Source: Artemisia argyi (taxonomy: Eukaryota > Streptophyta > Magnoliopsida > Asterales > Asteraceae). From it: a stretch of 64,000 nucleotides of DNA. Positions 45,901 to 59,075 of the stretch are shown one piece after another (position 1 is the stretch's first letter; the number at the start of each line of letters is the position of its first letter). The stretch spans positions 79,164,616-79,228,615 of the forward strand of contig CM060680.1 of the NCBI GenBank assembly GCA_030686995.1, written 5' to 3'. Under the pieces are notes generated by a model, which searched no databases, was not told the DNA's origin, and worked only from the letters and a program-made list of their open reading frames with translations. A program made the translations under genes and the position numbers.

Positions 45901-47191
45901 GGTCAAACTTAGTCAACTGTTAAGGGTAATAAGCACTCTCAGTGCTTATTCTGAGTTTCCAAAGTAGTTTTCTTTATAAAAGTTTCATAATTTAAGTATT
46001 TTATAAGTTTTATAGAAGAAAAACCAGAAAAAGCCAACTTTAATTATAGTGATAGCTTCTATTTAATAGAAATTATCTATTTAATTTTCCTTTCAGCTTA
46101 ATAATAAGCACTTGTCCATTTTTATAATTTTCTTAAATTCTTATTACCTTTAAGTAGCTAAAATAAGTTTCTTAGATTTTTCCTAAGCATTTTGCGATTT
46201 ATTAGAATTAAAAGTAGTTTAAATAATTAAATAGGTAATATTAGTAATTAAATAGTTTTCTTTAATTTTAATTAACAACAGTAGAATTTTATATTTTTCC
46301 TAAGGTTTATAAAATAGTTAAGACTTTTAGAAAATAGTTTCATAATTTCCACTGTTCATTTTCCAATTTTCTTATTTAATTTAATTAAATTAGATTTAAA
46401 ATAATTAATAGGTAATTAATTAGTGAAATAGCTTAAAATATAATTTTTAGAGGTTTTTATAATTTTGTAGGATTCCTGTGATGGTTAAATAGTTTTATAA
46501 ATTTTATCATAATTTTCTAAGTTAATTTAGTATTAATAGTAATTTAGAATAGTTTAATTAGTTTAATTAAGATAAATAGTTTTTAATTAATAGAAAACTC
46601 ATAAAAAGACAAAAATATTTATTTTCATTTTTTATACTTTCTTCAAGTTCTTTTTAAGGTTTAGAAATTATTTTTGCAAGTTTTTAGTTTAAATTGTAAT
46701 CTTTATAATTTTTAGTTAATTTAACTTAGGTTTAATTTACTTATTAAATAGCTTTAATTAATTAAATAGTAATTAAATATTAAAATATTCAATTTCATAA
46801 TTTTATTATCATTTTAAATTTTCTTTTAATTTTAAGTTTTAAAAAGTTTCAATTATCCCCCCTGTAGTGCGTAATTTAATAAAACCCACTTTTCTCTGTC
46901 TGTTATCTGATTTTCTAATTTGTGCTTTTGTGTGGATCTCTGTTATTGTTTATATCTTTTCATATTACCCAAATACCAAGCAATCAGTAGTATAATCCAT
47001 TCCTCAAATCATTTTGGTTACTGTCCTCAGTACCACTCACCACCCTAATCGTTCAAAATACAATTTCAATCTCGTTGGGATTTAACGACCCGGGGATTTC
47101 CCTATATTTCCACGGTCAATATAAACTTGCACTTTCTCCTAGGTGGACCTATCAACTGCACCCGGTTGACTGGTTGGTTTAGGAGGAGTCA
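42987..47191 (+). repeat. Gypsy-B 3' LTR
   Basis: Near copy of 24882-29085, including termini, AGTCCCT array, TATA box (44226-44233) and palindrome (45928-45950). ACGAT follows. Confidence 0.95.
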
Positions 47192-48174
47192 ACGATTCAC
47201 AATAAGTCACCATCTCCCCCACATGCGTCCCTGTTGTACTTTTTGACTCCCAATGGTTTCTTTGTTGACCAATGACCAAATCCCCATCATTCAATTAGGC
47301 TTTGATGCATCCAAACCCTTGATTGCATTTTCCCGCCAAAAAACAAAGTGAGCAATTCTGAGTGTTATGGTTGGGGGGGGGGGGTATTAATTGTGGTGGT
47401 GGGGGTTGGTTTGGTTGGTGAAGCACATTAATTGTGGGGGCTATGGGTGAAAAAGGTGAAGAGTGGGGGGGGGGGGGAACAGGGAGCCCTGGTTTTGCGT
47501 TGGTATGTTGGGAGGAAGAAGGAGGGTCAAAGGATGTTTGATCCGCGTTGACTGTTTGACCCTAGGGTGGGGTTATATTGTTTTGGATTTGGGCCGTGGG
47601 TGGATTGGGCTGGGTAATGGATTCGGATATTGGATTGGTTTTGGTTTTGATAATAATAAAAAGGGTCCGTTTGGTTTGTGATGTAACAAGGACCAATTTT
47701 GTAAATTTCCCAAACATGAGGACTGAATTTGTAATTTTCCCACATTGCTTCCAAGGACCAAAAATGCCAAGTACCATAATTCCAAGAACCATTTTTGCAA
47801 TTTTCCATTTTTCAAAATTCCCAGGGACTTAATTTGCCATTTTTGAAAGTACAGGGACCACATGTGTAATTTTGGAAAACTTATGACCCAAGTATAGTAT
47901 TTTGTGATTTTTGACTTTCAAAACCTTGGGTTGACTTTTCCTTTCAAAATAAATGCATAGGGACTGATTTTGACAAGTTTTGAAACTTGCGGGACTGAAA
48001 CTGCCAATATTGCAAACTTTGTACATTTTTCATTTGTTTTTGCTCATTCTGCATTTAAAACACATAAAACACAATCCCTGGGATAATTTAAGTATTTTGA
48101 TAACTTTTTGATTGTTTTTGTATGTTTTGGCAGTTTAAATACGACAAAAATGATGAGTGTTTGAGCACTCATCA
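47192..48174 (-). repeat. Gypsy-A 3' LTR, segment 3 (outer start)
   Basis: On the minus strand it begins at 48174 with a hairpin (TGATGAGTG, 6-bp loop, CACTCATCA), as in Gypsy-B. It contains G-runs at about 47373-47384 and 47465-47477 and the related AGTCCCT-type repeat array at about 47690-48000. ACGAT at 47192-47196 is the Gypsy-B target duplication. Confidence 0.88.
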
Positions 48175-49055
48175 ATCCCCCACACTAAACTATTGCTAGT
48201 CCCTAGCAATCTTTTTAGAAAACTTTGATGGATTTGAAAACTCTTTACCAAAAGCCATCACTTCTGGAGTAGCCAAATGTTTCGATTCAATTAAGAACTA
48301 TGGTCCACCTGATAACCGTGTGATTTTGAGCAAACCACCAGCTTTCAACGGTTTTGATTAGTCTTTACCAAGAGCCGTTTGCTCCTGGACTAGCCAACTC
48401 TTGATGGACCTAGTCAACATCTTGGTGAGCTGATTACCAATTATGGTTTTTCCACTTCCTTTACCACAAGCCATAATCTTGTGGGCTAGCCAACTCATTC
48501 ACTTTATGGGATATGGCGAGTTGATTTACCATACAATTTTGGGCAAATTGCAAGCCGTCAACGGATTTGAGTTATCTTTACCAAGAGCCGTTTGCTCCTG
48601 GATTAGCCAATCCTTTTGTCGTATAGACATGGCGGACTGATAACCACACAAATTTTGAAATAAAGTGAAAAATTTTTGAAAATTTTGGCCAAAAACGGGG
48701 GTACTAGAAGATATATTTTGATAAAATTCGCTAGAATTTCCCCCCCACACTTAGAAATGAATATTGTCCTCAATATTCAAAGTCCCGGCTATTATGCCGA
48801 GTCTTTGAACGGAAGAAGCTAATATTCGAATCTAACTGTGGAAATACCATATTTCACTTTATTTCTATATATATACACATTTTTTTTGAAACTTATATAC
48901 ATATATACATTTTTCAAACAGCAGGGGGGGGGGGGGTTGGCCATTCCCCCACACTAGGTGGTAGAAAGTAGAAAGAAATCAGAGATACGGGTGAAAACCC
49001 GTATTGTGCTATTGTTTTTGTTCATCGAGTCGCTAGCTTGACTCGATCCCCGAAT
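48175..49055 (-). other. Gypsy-A 3' region and polypurine tracts
   Basis: The minus strand carries AGTGTGGGGGAT directly before the LTR (48175-48187), with further copies near 48739-48753 and 48945-48955, as in Gypsy-B. Degenerate ~107-bp repeats lie at 48230-48650. One copy of the CGAGTC/GACTCG hairpin is at about 49025-49050. A G-run is at 48924-48936. No ORF is supported. Confidence 0.75.
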
Positions 49056-50467
49056 TTAATTGTCCTTGGGGAAAGTTTGGAGATCCGGGACAACCATGGA
49101 TGGTATGTCCTCTCCAAAGTAGTGTTTCAACCGATGTCCATTCACTTTGAAATTAGGACCGTCATTTTGAGATAATTCGACGGTGCCATAAGGATAAACC
49201 TTAGCGATAGTGAATGGACCAGTCCATCGGGTTTTGAACTTTCCGGAGAAGATCTTGAGTCTAGAGTTGAAAAGAAGGACTCGATCACCGACGTTGAAAA
49301 CGCGGTTCTTGATTTTTGAGTCATGAATCTTCTTTTTCTTTTCTTTATAGATCAAAGAGTTCTCGTAAGCTTGATCACGAAGTTCTTTTAATTCATTTAG
49401 TTGAACTTTTCTATGATCACCCGCAGTTTTGAGGTCAAAATTGGCATGCTTGAGAGCCCAATAGGCTTTGTGCTCAAGCTCGATCGGAAGATGACACGCT
49501 TTCCCGTACACAATTTTGTAAGGCGTACACCCAATGGGTGTTTTGTAAGCCGTACGGAAAGCCCAAAGTGCATCATCTAATTTATCCGACCACGATGCAC
49601 GATTTTCACCTACGGTTCTATCTAAAATTCTTTTGATGCCCTGATTGGAAACTTCTACTTGTCCACTTGTTTGAGGGTGGTACGCAGAAGAAAGATGGTG
49701 AGTTACACCGTACTTTTGCATGACTTTGTCGAACTTGTCATTACAGAAGTGCGTACCACGATCACTAATAATAGCACGTGGAGTTCCGAATCGGGCAAAA
49801 AGAGCTTTTAGGAATTTCACAACTACTCGGGCATCATTTGTGGGTAAAGCTTTCGCTTCAACCCATTTTGACAAGTAGTCAACTGCCACGAGTATGTATT
49901 TGTTGCCATGAGAAGACGGAAATGGCCCCATAAAGTCGATGCCCCAGATGTCAAAAATTTCACAAACTTGAATTGCATTATGAGGCATTTCATTCTTTTG
50001 TGAAATATTCCCGTGACGTTGACAAGCGTCACAGGACTTGACCAATTCTTGGGCATCCTTGTAGATTGTGGGCCAATAAAAGCAGGAATCAAACACCTTT
50101 TTGGCGGTGTAGTTGGGATTGTGGTGGCCCCTCGTGGGACTAGCATGGCAAGCCTTTAAAATTTCTGTGGCTTCCTGACCATACACACACCGCCGGATGA
50201 CTTGATCCGCGCAAATTTTGAAAAGATTGGGGTCGTCCCAGAAGTAATGTTTTACATCCTTGAAGAATTTATTTTTCTGTTGGGACGACATCCCTTTCAC
50301 CACAAAGTTACCCGCAAGGTAGTTTGCGAAGTCGGCAAACCATGGGGTGATCGAGTCTTCACGAAATGAAACCGCATTGAGTGTTTCGAGAGGAAGTGTT
50401 TCATTTATTTCCTTTTTCTCGAAAGCATCTTGGTGAGGGTTTTCAAGACGGGAGAGATGATTAGCAG
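49056..50467 (-). pseudogene. Gypsy-A integrase (best-preserved pol domain)
   Basis: The frame is open from about 50467 to the stop at 49056; it is separated from RNase H only by a one-base shift. The zinc-binding region is complete in appearance ([14 protein letters not shown], then CDACQRHGN). All three catalytic residues are present: Asp in GIDFMGPF, Asp in IISDRGTHF, Glu in SGQVEVSNQ. The C-terminal region has [19 protein letters not shown] and [16 protein letters not shown]. The domain looks intact, but it cannot be translated from gag because of upstream lesions. Confidence 0.88.
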
Positions 50468-51820
50468 CTAGGTTCTCAGCTCCTTTTTATCACGAATAAT
50501 GATATCCAATTCCTGTAGGAGGAGAACCAAACGGAGTAGTCTCGGCTTTGCATCTTGTTTTGCAAAGAGGTACTTCAAAGCCGAGTGATCTGTATACACT
50601 ATGCTTTTGGTCAGTATCAAGTATGGCCGGAATTTTTCAAAAGCATACACCACAGCTAATAATTCTTTTTCAGTGGTGGTGTAATGACTTTGAGCCTCGG
50701 TCATAGTTTTGCTGGCATAGTGTATAGGCTGAAAATGTTTTGTTTTTCGTTGCCCCAAGACTGCCCGTATCGCATAATCACTAGCATCAAACATGAGCTC
50801 GAAGGGCAAGTCCCAATCAGGGGCAACAAGAATCGGTGCCTCGGTAAGCTTTTTCTTTAATGCTTCAAAAGCTTCGATGCACTCGGGGGAGAAGATAAAA
50901 GGAGCATCCTTCTCGAGGAGATGGGTTATAGGCCGGGCGATTTTAGAAAAATCTTGAATAAACCTACGATAGAAACCAGCATGACCCAAAAAGCTCCTAA
51001 CACCTTTTACGGTTGTGGGATGAGGCAATTTTGCAATGACGTCCACTTTGGCTCTGTCAACCTCAATCCCGTTTTTTGAAATTTTATGGCCGAGGACAAT
51101 GCCCTCTTTGACCATAAAGTGACTCTTCTCCCAATTTAGACATAACTTTGTGTCTTCACAACGTTTTAGCATGCTGTCTAAATGGGAGAGACATGATTGG
51201 AATGAATCCCCAATGACCGAAAAATCGTCCATAAAGACCTCCATAGTTTTCCCGATCATGTCGGAAAATATGGCCATCATACATCTTTGAAACGTGCCCG
51301 GAGCATTACATAAGCCAAATGGCATACGTTTATATGCAAAAGTTCCATAGGGGCACGTGAAAGTGGTCTTTTCCTGATCTTGCTGATCAATGGGAATCTG
51401 AAAGTAACCCGAGAAACCATCGACGAAGCAATAGTACTCATTCCCCGCTAATCTCTCGAGCATCTGATCCATAAAGGGCAGAGGAAAATGATCTTTACGG
51501 GTGGCGTCATTTAACTTGCGATAGTCAATGCATACACGCCATCCCGTAACCAAACGAGTTGGAATCAACTCATTCTCCTCATTTGTGACAACAGTAATGC
51601 CACCCTTTTTTGGAACACAATGAATTGGGCTAACCCAAGGACTGTCCGAGATAGGGTAAATCAATCCGGCATCAAGAAGTTTTAAAACCTCTTGTTTGAT
51701 AACCTCGTGAATTTTTGGATTCACCCTTCTTTGTTGTTGGACTGCAGGTTTGAAGTCGTCCTCCATTAAAATCTTGTGAGTACAAAATTCAGGGTCAATG
51801 CCTTTGATGTCGGAGAGTCG
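50468..51820 (-). pseudogene. Gypsy-A reverse transcriptase and RNase H
   Basis: The longest intact stretch (432 codons from 51766). RT motifs include [39 protein letters not shown] and [12 protein letters not shown], and the active-site FMDD is at 51224-51235. RNase H has [32 protein letters not shown] and [11 protein letters not shown]. The frame ends in RDKKELRT at 50468, because one A of an A-run was lost relative to Gypsy-B. At the upstream end, TAG at 51821-51823 replaces the Trp codon of AIAWKLSD. Confidence 0.88.
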
Positions 51821-53615
51821 CTAAGCAATTGCTTGTTTATGTGACTTCAAAACCTTTATGAGAGCAGCCTTTTCCTCAACACTTAAGTCTTTAGCAATTA
51901 TGACGGGCAATTTATCATCACCCTCCAGAAATGCATATTCAAGCTGAGGCGGCAAGTCCTTAAGTTCAACCTCGGGGAAGTCATCAGTTTTCTCAACATT
52001 TTTGACTTCCTCCTTATGAAGTGTTTGTGGTAGAACAGGAAGAGGAGAGGGATCTTCATTTAAGAAATTTTCAAGCAGGAGAATATCCCTCTCAGGGTCA
52101 ATCTCTTGGTTATCGATTCCATCGGGAATCGAATCACTTTTGAGAAAGGCCTCAATTTCTTCTAAGATGAAGTCACTTCCCTCAAACGGAGTGAGAGAAG
52201 GAGAAGAATTGGCAATGATGGGATGAGAAGAATGAGTGAGGTTTTCACTCGAAGAATCATCAATGAAACCTAAAATCTCTAGAGCATACTCCTCAGCAGC
52301 AACATCGATAACATCTATTTGATTCACCGATTCACAATCATAATTGGAGGAGTATCTCGAGGTTTGATTTAGGTTGAAGGTAATGGCTTCCGTTCCAACA
52401 CGCAATGTGATCTCTTGCTCAAATACATCGATGAGAGCATGCCCAGTTCTAAGGAATCCCCTTCCAAGAATGAGAGGGCCCTTGAATCGGCATCAAAGTC
52501 AACAATCACAAAATCTGCCGGAAAATGGAACTTTCCCACTTTAACGAACACGTCCTCGGCAATGCCAAGTGGACGAGAAATTGTACGATCGGCAAGCTCT
52601 AAAGTCATGCACGTGGGAGTAAGTTCGGGAAGAGAGAGTTTCTTCCACACAGAATATGGCATCAGGTTAATGCTAGCACCTAGATCAGCTAAGACGAAGC
52701 ATTCAACCATACCCGAGAAAGTACAAGGAATGAAAAATTTCCCGGGGTCTCCAAGCTTTTCAGGAAGCTTTTTCAAGAGAACTGCTGAGCAGTTCTCATT
52801 CAGAGGAGTTCTTGCCATCTCAAAGAGTTTTTCTTTATTACTCAACAGATTTTTGATTGTTGATGCAAACTTGGGCATCAAGAGAATAGCGTCCACGAAG
52901 CTAATGTCAAAGTGCAAATCTTGGAAGATTTGGAAAAACTTATCCATTTGGTGATTAGCTCTTTCGCGGAGCTTTTGTTCACTGAGACGTGATGGATAAG
53001 GAATAGAAGTTTTGGATTTAAGGTTGTCCACTGGAGTTTCCAGTGGTTCAAAGACAACTCCAGGCTTACATCTGGTTTCAGGGATAACCTGAGGTTGGAC
53101 GTGTGCTGTACTTCGTAGGCTAGTAGTTTGCACCTTGTCCTTTGTTACCTCAGGTTCACGATCCACTACCTTTGGAGGAGAGGGAGAAGAGGTAGTAGGA
53201 ATCGCGGGTTCATCATATGAAGCACCACTTCGTGTTGTAATCATCTTAGCATCGCCCCTCGGGTTAGCGATCGTGTTGCTCAGAAGTTTTCCTGAGCCCG
53301 AGGGTTGATCATTTAAAGACTTCTTAATGTCTGCGATCTGATTCATTATCACTTTGTTCATCTCCTCATGAGATTTCATGAATTGTTTCAACAACTCATC
53401 ATTTGATGGGCCAGTTGGAACAATTGCTCGAGCCTGGTTAGGAGGAGCTGGATTAGGGAAATGCTGAGTAGTTGGAGTGATGGCTTGATTTTGATTGGGA
53501 AAGTTCTGGACCCGGTTATTTTGATGGGAACCGTGGTTTTGAAAATTTCCCTGATGTTGGTTGCCATATCCATGAGAGTTGTTTCCCTGAAAGTTGTTTT
53601 GACCTTGGTTTCGAT
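51821..53615 (-). pseudogene. Gypsy-A gag C-terminus, protease and protease-RT linker
   Basis: From the NA-4 junction at 53615 the gag Asn/Gln-rich tail runs open into the DELLKQFMKSHEEMN helix and the linker ITTRSGASY. The retropepsin-like domain follows with DLGASINLMPYSVW near 52665-52690. A frameshift near 52490, in the region matching DPRVPLILGRG of Gypsy-B, breaks the domain. The linker continues at 52405-51821 (EAITFNLNQTSRYSSNY, FEGSDFILEEIEAFLKS, ERDILLLENFLNEDPSPL) and ends at the TAG at 51821. Confidence 0.82.
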
Positions 53616-53620
53616 TATAG

Positions 53621-55349
53621 TGTAGAAAACTAGAAGGGGGGGGGTTGAATAGTTTTGCGTCTTTTTCATTTCAATAAAAGTTTGCTTTCAAGTAATTAAG
53701 GGTAGTTTGTAAAAACCCTTTGAAGCTAAAGTATAGATACAAGTTAATTCACATATGTCACATAAATACTTCTTATTTAAAGTGTTAAATAGAAATTATA
53801 ATTTCATATATCTCACTTAAATATAAGTTTGTATTTATATATGTATATGTGTTTTAATGATTGTATATACTTTAATTTACTAATGTATAATTTATGTTTT
53901 GAATGGAACCTAGTTTGATCTTTATGTGAAATCAATATATGCACAACACACAAGCAATTGTAACTATGAATGATATGCAAGTAAGTTATTAATCAAAGAG
54001 TGAGAGATGGAAAGATCAAACCGAGAGACAAAGGATTTATAGTGGTTCGGCTACAAGGACACCTTCCTTGCCCTACTCCACTCCCCGAGTCACCTACTCG
54101 AGAGTTTTCTTCACTAGATCAAAAACCTCCTTTATGGCGAAGAAAACCTTACACACCAATTAGCACACCACAACGATATCACACCACAATCACAACTTCA
54201 ACACAACTTCTTCACACCAATCTTCTTCACACCTAACTTCTACACACCAATCTTCTACACTTCAAATTTCTTCACAACTTTCTACTTTGCGCCTAGCTTC
54301 TTCACAACTTAATACTTCCTAACTCTTTTTCTTCACGCCACTTGTTTCTTCACACCTTCACTACTAAGTCCTATCCACTACTCCAAGATATATACTACTT
54401 CACAGCTTCTAGGCTTCAAGGTCTTTTCAACTTCAAAGCTTCAACTTCTTTGTCTTCACAACTATCTCCACTTCAATATGCTATTACGACTTATATCTTC
54501 TAACACAAATCCTATCCACCTCTACTTCTTCACTACTAATACTACTTCACACCTTCAATAGATCTAGATCCAATGTCTAAATCTATCTAACCAAATGTAT
54601 ACACAATGTTCACAAAGAAATAAATGATATACAAGATGAACTAAACAAACAACTTAGATAGCAAGATGATACTAAGTTGTAATACTCCTAGTAGAAGTAT
54701 TCTTCTCTTTGCACTTGAGTGTTGAGGCTTGAATCACTTTGAAACAAAGATCAAAGTATATAAGATCAAAGGATTTTTAGAAGATGTAGAGGGATGTTTA
54801 GATCAGAAAGTTTTAGTGCAAAAAGGTGAGGAAAAAATCCAGGTTTAAGGTGGTATTTATAGGCAACAGATTCTGACAGAGGAGCGTGGCCGGTCCCCTT
54901 AAATCATGGCCGGCCCCCTTAAAATTAAGGGGACCGCCCTTATAATTAAGGGGGCCGCCCAGCTGAAACGGCCAGATTCTTTGTCTTTTAGTGGGGAAAG
55001 TTTATTTGGTGAAAAACTAACTGATTTTGGTTAAAATTTGAATTCATATATTTAGTATGAATAAAACATTTTTCTTTATTACCAAAAGTGTTTTTCAAAA
55101 ATATATAATATGTTTATATAATTAAGTAAACTTTGTAATACTTAATTAAACTTTCCTTTGATCTTATAATGCTTTAATCACTATGTTTATTCATACCTTA
55201 AGTGATTAGATGGTGAAAGTGATTATTAACTACTAAATACTTGTTTACGTCATTATCTTTGATTTAATGTGTTTTCGTTTTGTGATCATCAAAACATATA
55301 GATATCGAAAGATATGAATAACGTTTTTAGTCGTTTATTTATATCAACA
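53621..55349 (-). repeat. NA-4 3' LTR
   Basis: Contains a four-part GGCCGGTCCCCTTAA array (54888-54959), the TATA box TATAAATA (minus, 54854-54861) and CTTC/TTCACA-rich sequence at 54180-54560. Confidence 0.93.
54888..54959. promoter_or_regulatory. NA-4 LTR promoter array
   Basis: Two GGCCGG(T/C)CCCCTTAA copies followed by two inverted TTAAGGGG(A/G)CCGCC copies, about 27 bp upstream of the LTR TATA box. Also in the other LTR (61072-61145) and again inside the element (56854-56927). Confidence 0.65.
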
Positions 55350-55520
55350 ATCTCCCCCTTTTTGATGATTACAAAACCTAAACTCATTAAATCTAAAAAT
55401 TAATTTTTAGACAAGTATTAAGTGAGTTTACATTCACTTCTCCCCCTTTTTGTAGAATCAAAAAGGTTTAAGCCAATAAGATAAAAAATCCCCCTTGATG
55501 TATGCTCCCCCTCGTTTGAG
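55350..55520 (-). other. NA-4 polypurine tract cluster
   Basis: The minus strand has AAAAAGGGGGAGA directly before the LTR (about 55351-55363), a second copy at about 55439-55451 and further G-rich purine runs at 55487-55512. Multiple tracts are a known trait of Sirevirus-type copia elements. Confidence 0.65.
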
Positions 55521-55844
55521 AGCACCAAGGGTTCAAGAAATGGGATTCTTGCAAGAAAAATATTAGAAGCACAAGCATGGCACAAGAAACACATATAGCG
55601 TAGCACTAACTAATAATGAGCATGGCAAAAGATAATTAGAAACATACATTAAATCGTTCATTAAAAGAAAATGATTACGTCAATCCATAATCATTGTTAC
55701 ATAGGCTACAAAGATGAAATTCTAAGCTAAGTAGAATGTCCTAATGTGCCAACAAGAAGTGTCACCAAACTTTCTTGAATCCCAAAATGGTTGAGGAGTT
55801 TTATTTGAAAATGAGAAACATAAGCATGTAAAATGCTTGATGTT

Positions 55845-56675
55845 TTAGTGGAGGTAAACATTTGGTTGCATGGATGTTGTTGGGTTTGGAGATGTGGAGC
55901 TTGTAGGTGGTGAAATTGAAGATGGGTTAGTTGATTGAGGGTTTTGATGTTGTTCAAGTGATGGTGTTTGTTGAGATCTAGTAAGAAGATACTCAATCCA
56001 AGTAAAGTGCTCATTCAATGCAATGGTTTGTTGTTGAAGGAAGATGCAACAAGGGCAATTGTTAACATGCTTCTCGATTTGGTTTTTGTTATGTGGTGAT
56101 GATGGTGAGCTTGATTGTGGTGGATCCAAATTGCGTTGAGCAAGATGTAATGCTAAAAGAGCACTAAGCTCATGTGCCTCTTTTAGCTCCTCAACGAACT
56201 TCAAGTGTTCGGAGGAAGGTGATGGTGGTGGAGCTTGATAGTTGTCTTGGGTGAAAGTTTGAACATGCAACATAGGAGTGGCATGTGAAGTTGTAGGATG
56301 TGGTGGTGGTACTCTTGGTGGTGGAGACATGGTTGAGCTTGGATAGTCATGAAAACATGAAATGTGTGGGAGAGTTTCTTCATGAGTGGGTGATGTTTTT
56401 GTTGAATGAGCAACATGTGAGGTATTGATTGAGAGATTAGGATTGTTATTTTGGGATTGAGCATGCTCATCATAATAAGAGGCATGAATGAGGGAATGAG
56501 TGGGTGATAGATTGTGAGATGAATCATTGTTGTGGTTTTGAGGTTTAGTAGTTGGTTGACTTGGAGCAACATCACTTGACTTATGATAAGAATCAAGTTT
56601 CCTCCTCCAAACGGGTTTGACGGAGATCCTTGCGGTTCTTGAAATCTTAGGTTTTTGGTTGTTGGGAGATGACAT
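55845..56675 (-). CDS. NA-4 private ORF, unknown Pro/Ser/His-rich protein
   Basis: Intact ORF I do not recognise. The ATG at 56675 (MSSPNNQKPKISRTAR) fits the TATA box at 56711-56719 best and gives about 276 aa; the frame is open to an ATG at 56816 (323 aa). The N-terminus is basic (KPVWRRKLDSYHK). The middle is rich in Pro, Ser, His, Asn and Thr and probably disordered. Near the C-terminus are a helix (HLKFVEELKEAHELSALLAL), a CPCC cluster and another helix (IALNEHFTWIEYLLTRS), then a Ser/Pro/Thr tail. No transmembrane segment is clear. It lies between gag and the 3' LTR, where Sireviruses carry an env-like ORF, but no similarity to that is claimed. Confidence 0.65.
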   Translation of the reverse strand: MSSPNNQKPKISRTARISVKPVWRRKLDSYHKSSDVAPSQPTTKPQNHNNDSSHNLSPTHSLIHASYYDEHAQSQNNNPNLSINTSHVAHSTKTSPTHEETLPHISCFHDYPSSTMSPPPRVPPPHPTTSHATPMLHVQTFTQDNYQAPPPSPSSEHLKFVEELKEAHELSALLALHLAQRNLDPPQSSSPSSPHNKNQIEKHVNNCPCCIFLQQQTIALNEHFTWIEYLLTRSQQTPSLEQHQNPQSTNPSSISPPTSSTSPNPTTSMQPNVYLH

Positions 56676-56710
56676 GTTTGGGTGTAATGGCATTAATGAT
56701 GGGAATAGGG

Positions 56711-56719
56711 TATTTATAG
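56711..56719 (-). promoter_or_regulatory. Internal TATA box ahead of the NA-4 ORF
   Basis: The minus strand reads CTATAAATA, 36 bp before the proposed ATG at 56675 and about 135 bp after the internal GGCCGG array. It matches the LTR TATA sequence (TATAAATACC). Confidence 0.55.
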
Positions 56720-56853
56720 TGTATGAGAAATATGGTTTAGGAAGATAAATTTTGAGGGATAACATGGGACAAAATATGTTTGTGAATTTTGGGAAGTATA
56801 GGCTGAAATAGGTCAAAAAGTGATAAAGAAAACAGTATCCCCGACCATCAGAT

Positions 56854-56927
56854 GGCCGGTCCCCTTAATTAGGGGCCGGTCCCCTTAATCATTAAGGGGG
56901 CCGCCTTATATAATTAAGGGGGCCGCC
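56854..56927. promoter_or_regulatory. Internal copy of the NA-4 promoter array
   Basis: Same four-part arrangement as in the LTR: two GGCCGGTCCCCTTAA copies (56854 and 56874), then two TTAAGGGGGCCGCC copies (56892 and 56914). The flanking sequence differs from the LTR. Confidence 0.65.
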
Positions 56928-56949
56928 CATCTGGTGATTCCCAGAATGC

Positions 56950-58637
<1,688 letters not shown>

Positions 58638-58886
58638 TTATTCACTAGATTTAACAAATTTTATTTGTTTTAATGCATTTGTTGAAGGATCATTTACGAT
58701 AAATCCTAACCCGGTTTTATCATAAAATGGCTTTTGAATGTCGAGAAGATATTTTAAAGATTTAGAGCTATTTTCGAATTTTGTCAATGTTTTTGCTTTT
58801 TCATTTTCCATTTTAATTTCATGTTTGTAGTCTCGACATTTTTTACATACAAGATCGATTTCGATATTACTTTTAAGTCTAGACAT
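58638..58886 (-). pseudogene. NA-4 post-gag remnant
   Basis: 82 codons, helical, including CKKCRDYKHEIKMENEKAK and the stretch SLKYLLDIQKPFYDKTGLGF. This resembles the segment between gag and protease in many plant copia polyproteins (KTGLGF motif), from recollection. It is isolated from gag by stops. Pol sequence would be expected next but is absent. Confidence 0.65.
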
Positions 58887-59075
58887 TTTATCTTCTAAAA
58901 TGATTTCTTTTTCAAAGTTGTTTTCAGCGGATGTTGAAAATTCGTTCTTAAAAATAATTTTTTAGTCAATGTTGCAAAAATGTTTGAAGTTGTTTTCCAT
59001 TTTTAAAAATTCTAATATAAATTGATCATAACAAAAATGTTCAGTTTTGAATTGTACCTTCTTTGTAGTTGTACA

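Larger units (their letters stand above)
24882..47191 (+). mobile_element. Gypsy-B: Athila-like Ty3/gypsy element with ~4.2-kb LTRs
   Basis: LTRs 24882-29085 and 42987-47191 are 4204 and 4205 bp, start TGATGAGTG, end GGAGGAGTCA, and are flanked by ACGAT (24877-24881 and 47192-47196). A tRNA-Asp-type primer site follows the left LTR; GTGTGGGGGAT precedes the right LTR. Gag, protease, RT/RNase H and integrase are in gypsy order but broken by stops and frameshifts. In the first ~500 bp the LTRs differ at about 2% of sites by eye. NA-3 sits in the protease-RT region. It is related to Gypsy-A in protein and in LTR start. Confidence 0.95.

Noticed and set aside
47373..47477. G-runs (12-13 G) considered as G-quadruplex regulators
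   Set aside because: Single homopolymer runs in a GT-rich LTR stretch, possibly affected by sequencing error; no four-tract arrangement was clear.
52415..52954. 179-codon plus-strand ORF
   Set aside because: Antisense shadow of the Gypsy-A protease/gag region, whose minus-strand motifs are clear.
55845..56816. NA-4 ORF considered as a Sirevirus env-like protein
   Set aside because: The position fits, but no transmembrane segment or recognisable similarity was seen; kept as unknown.
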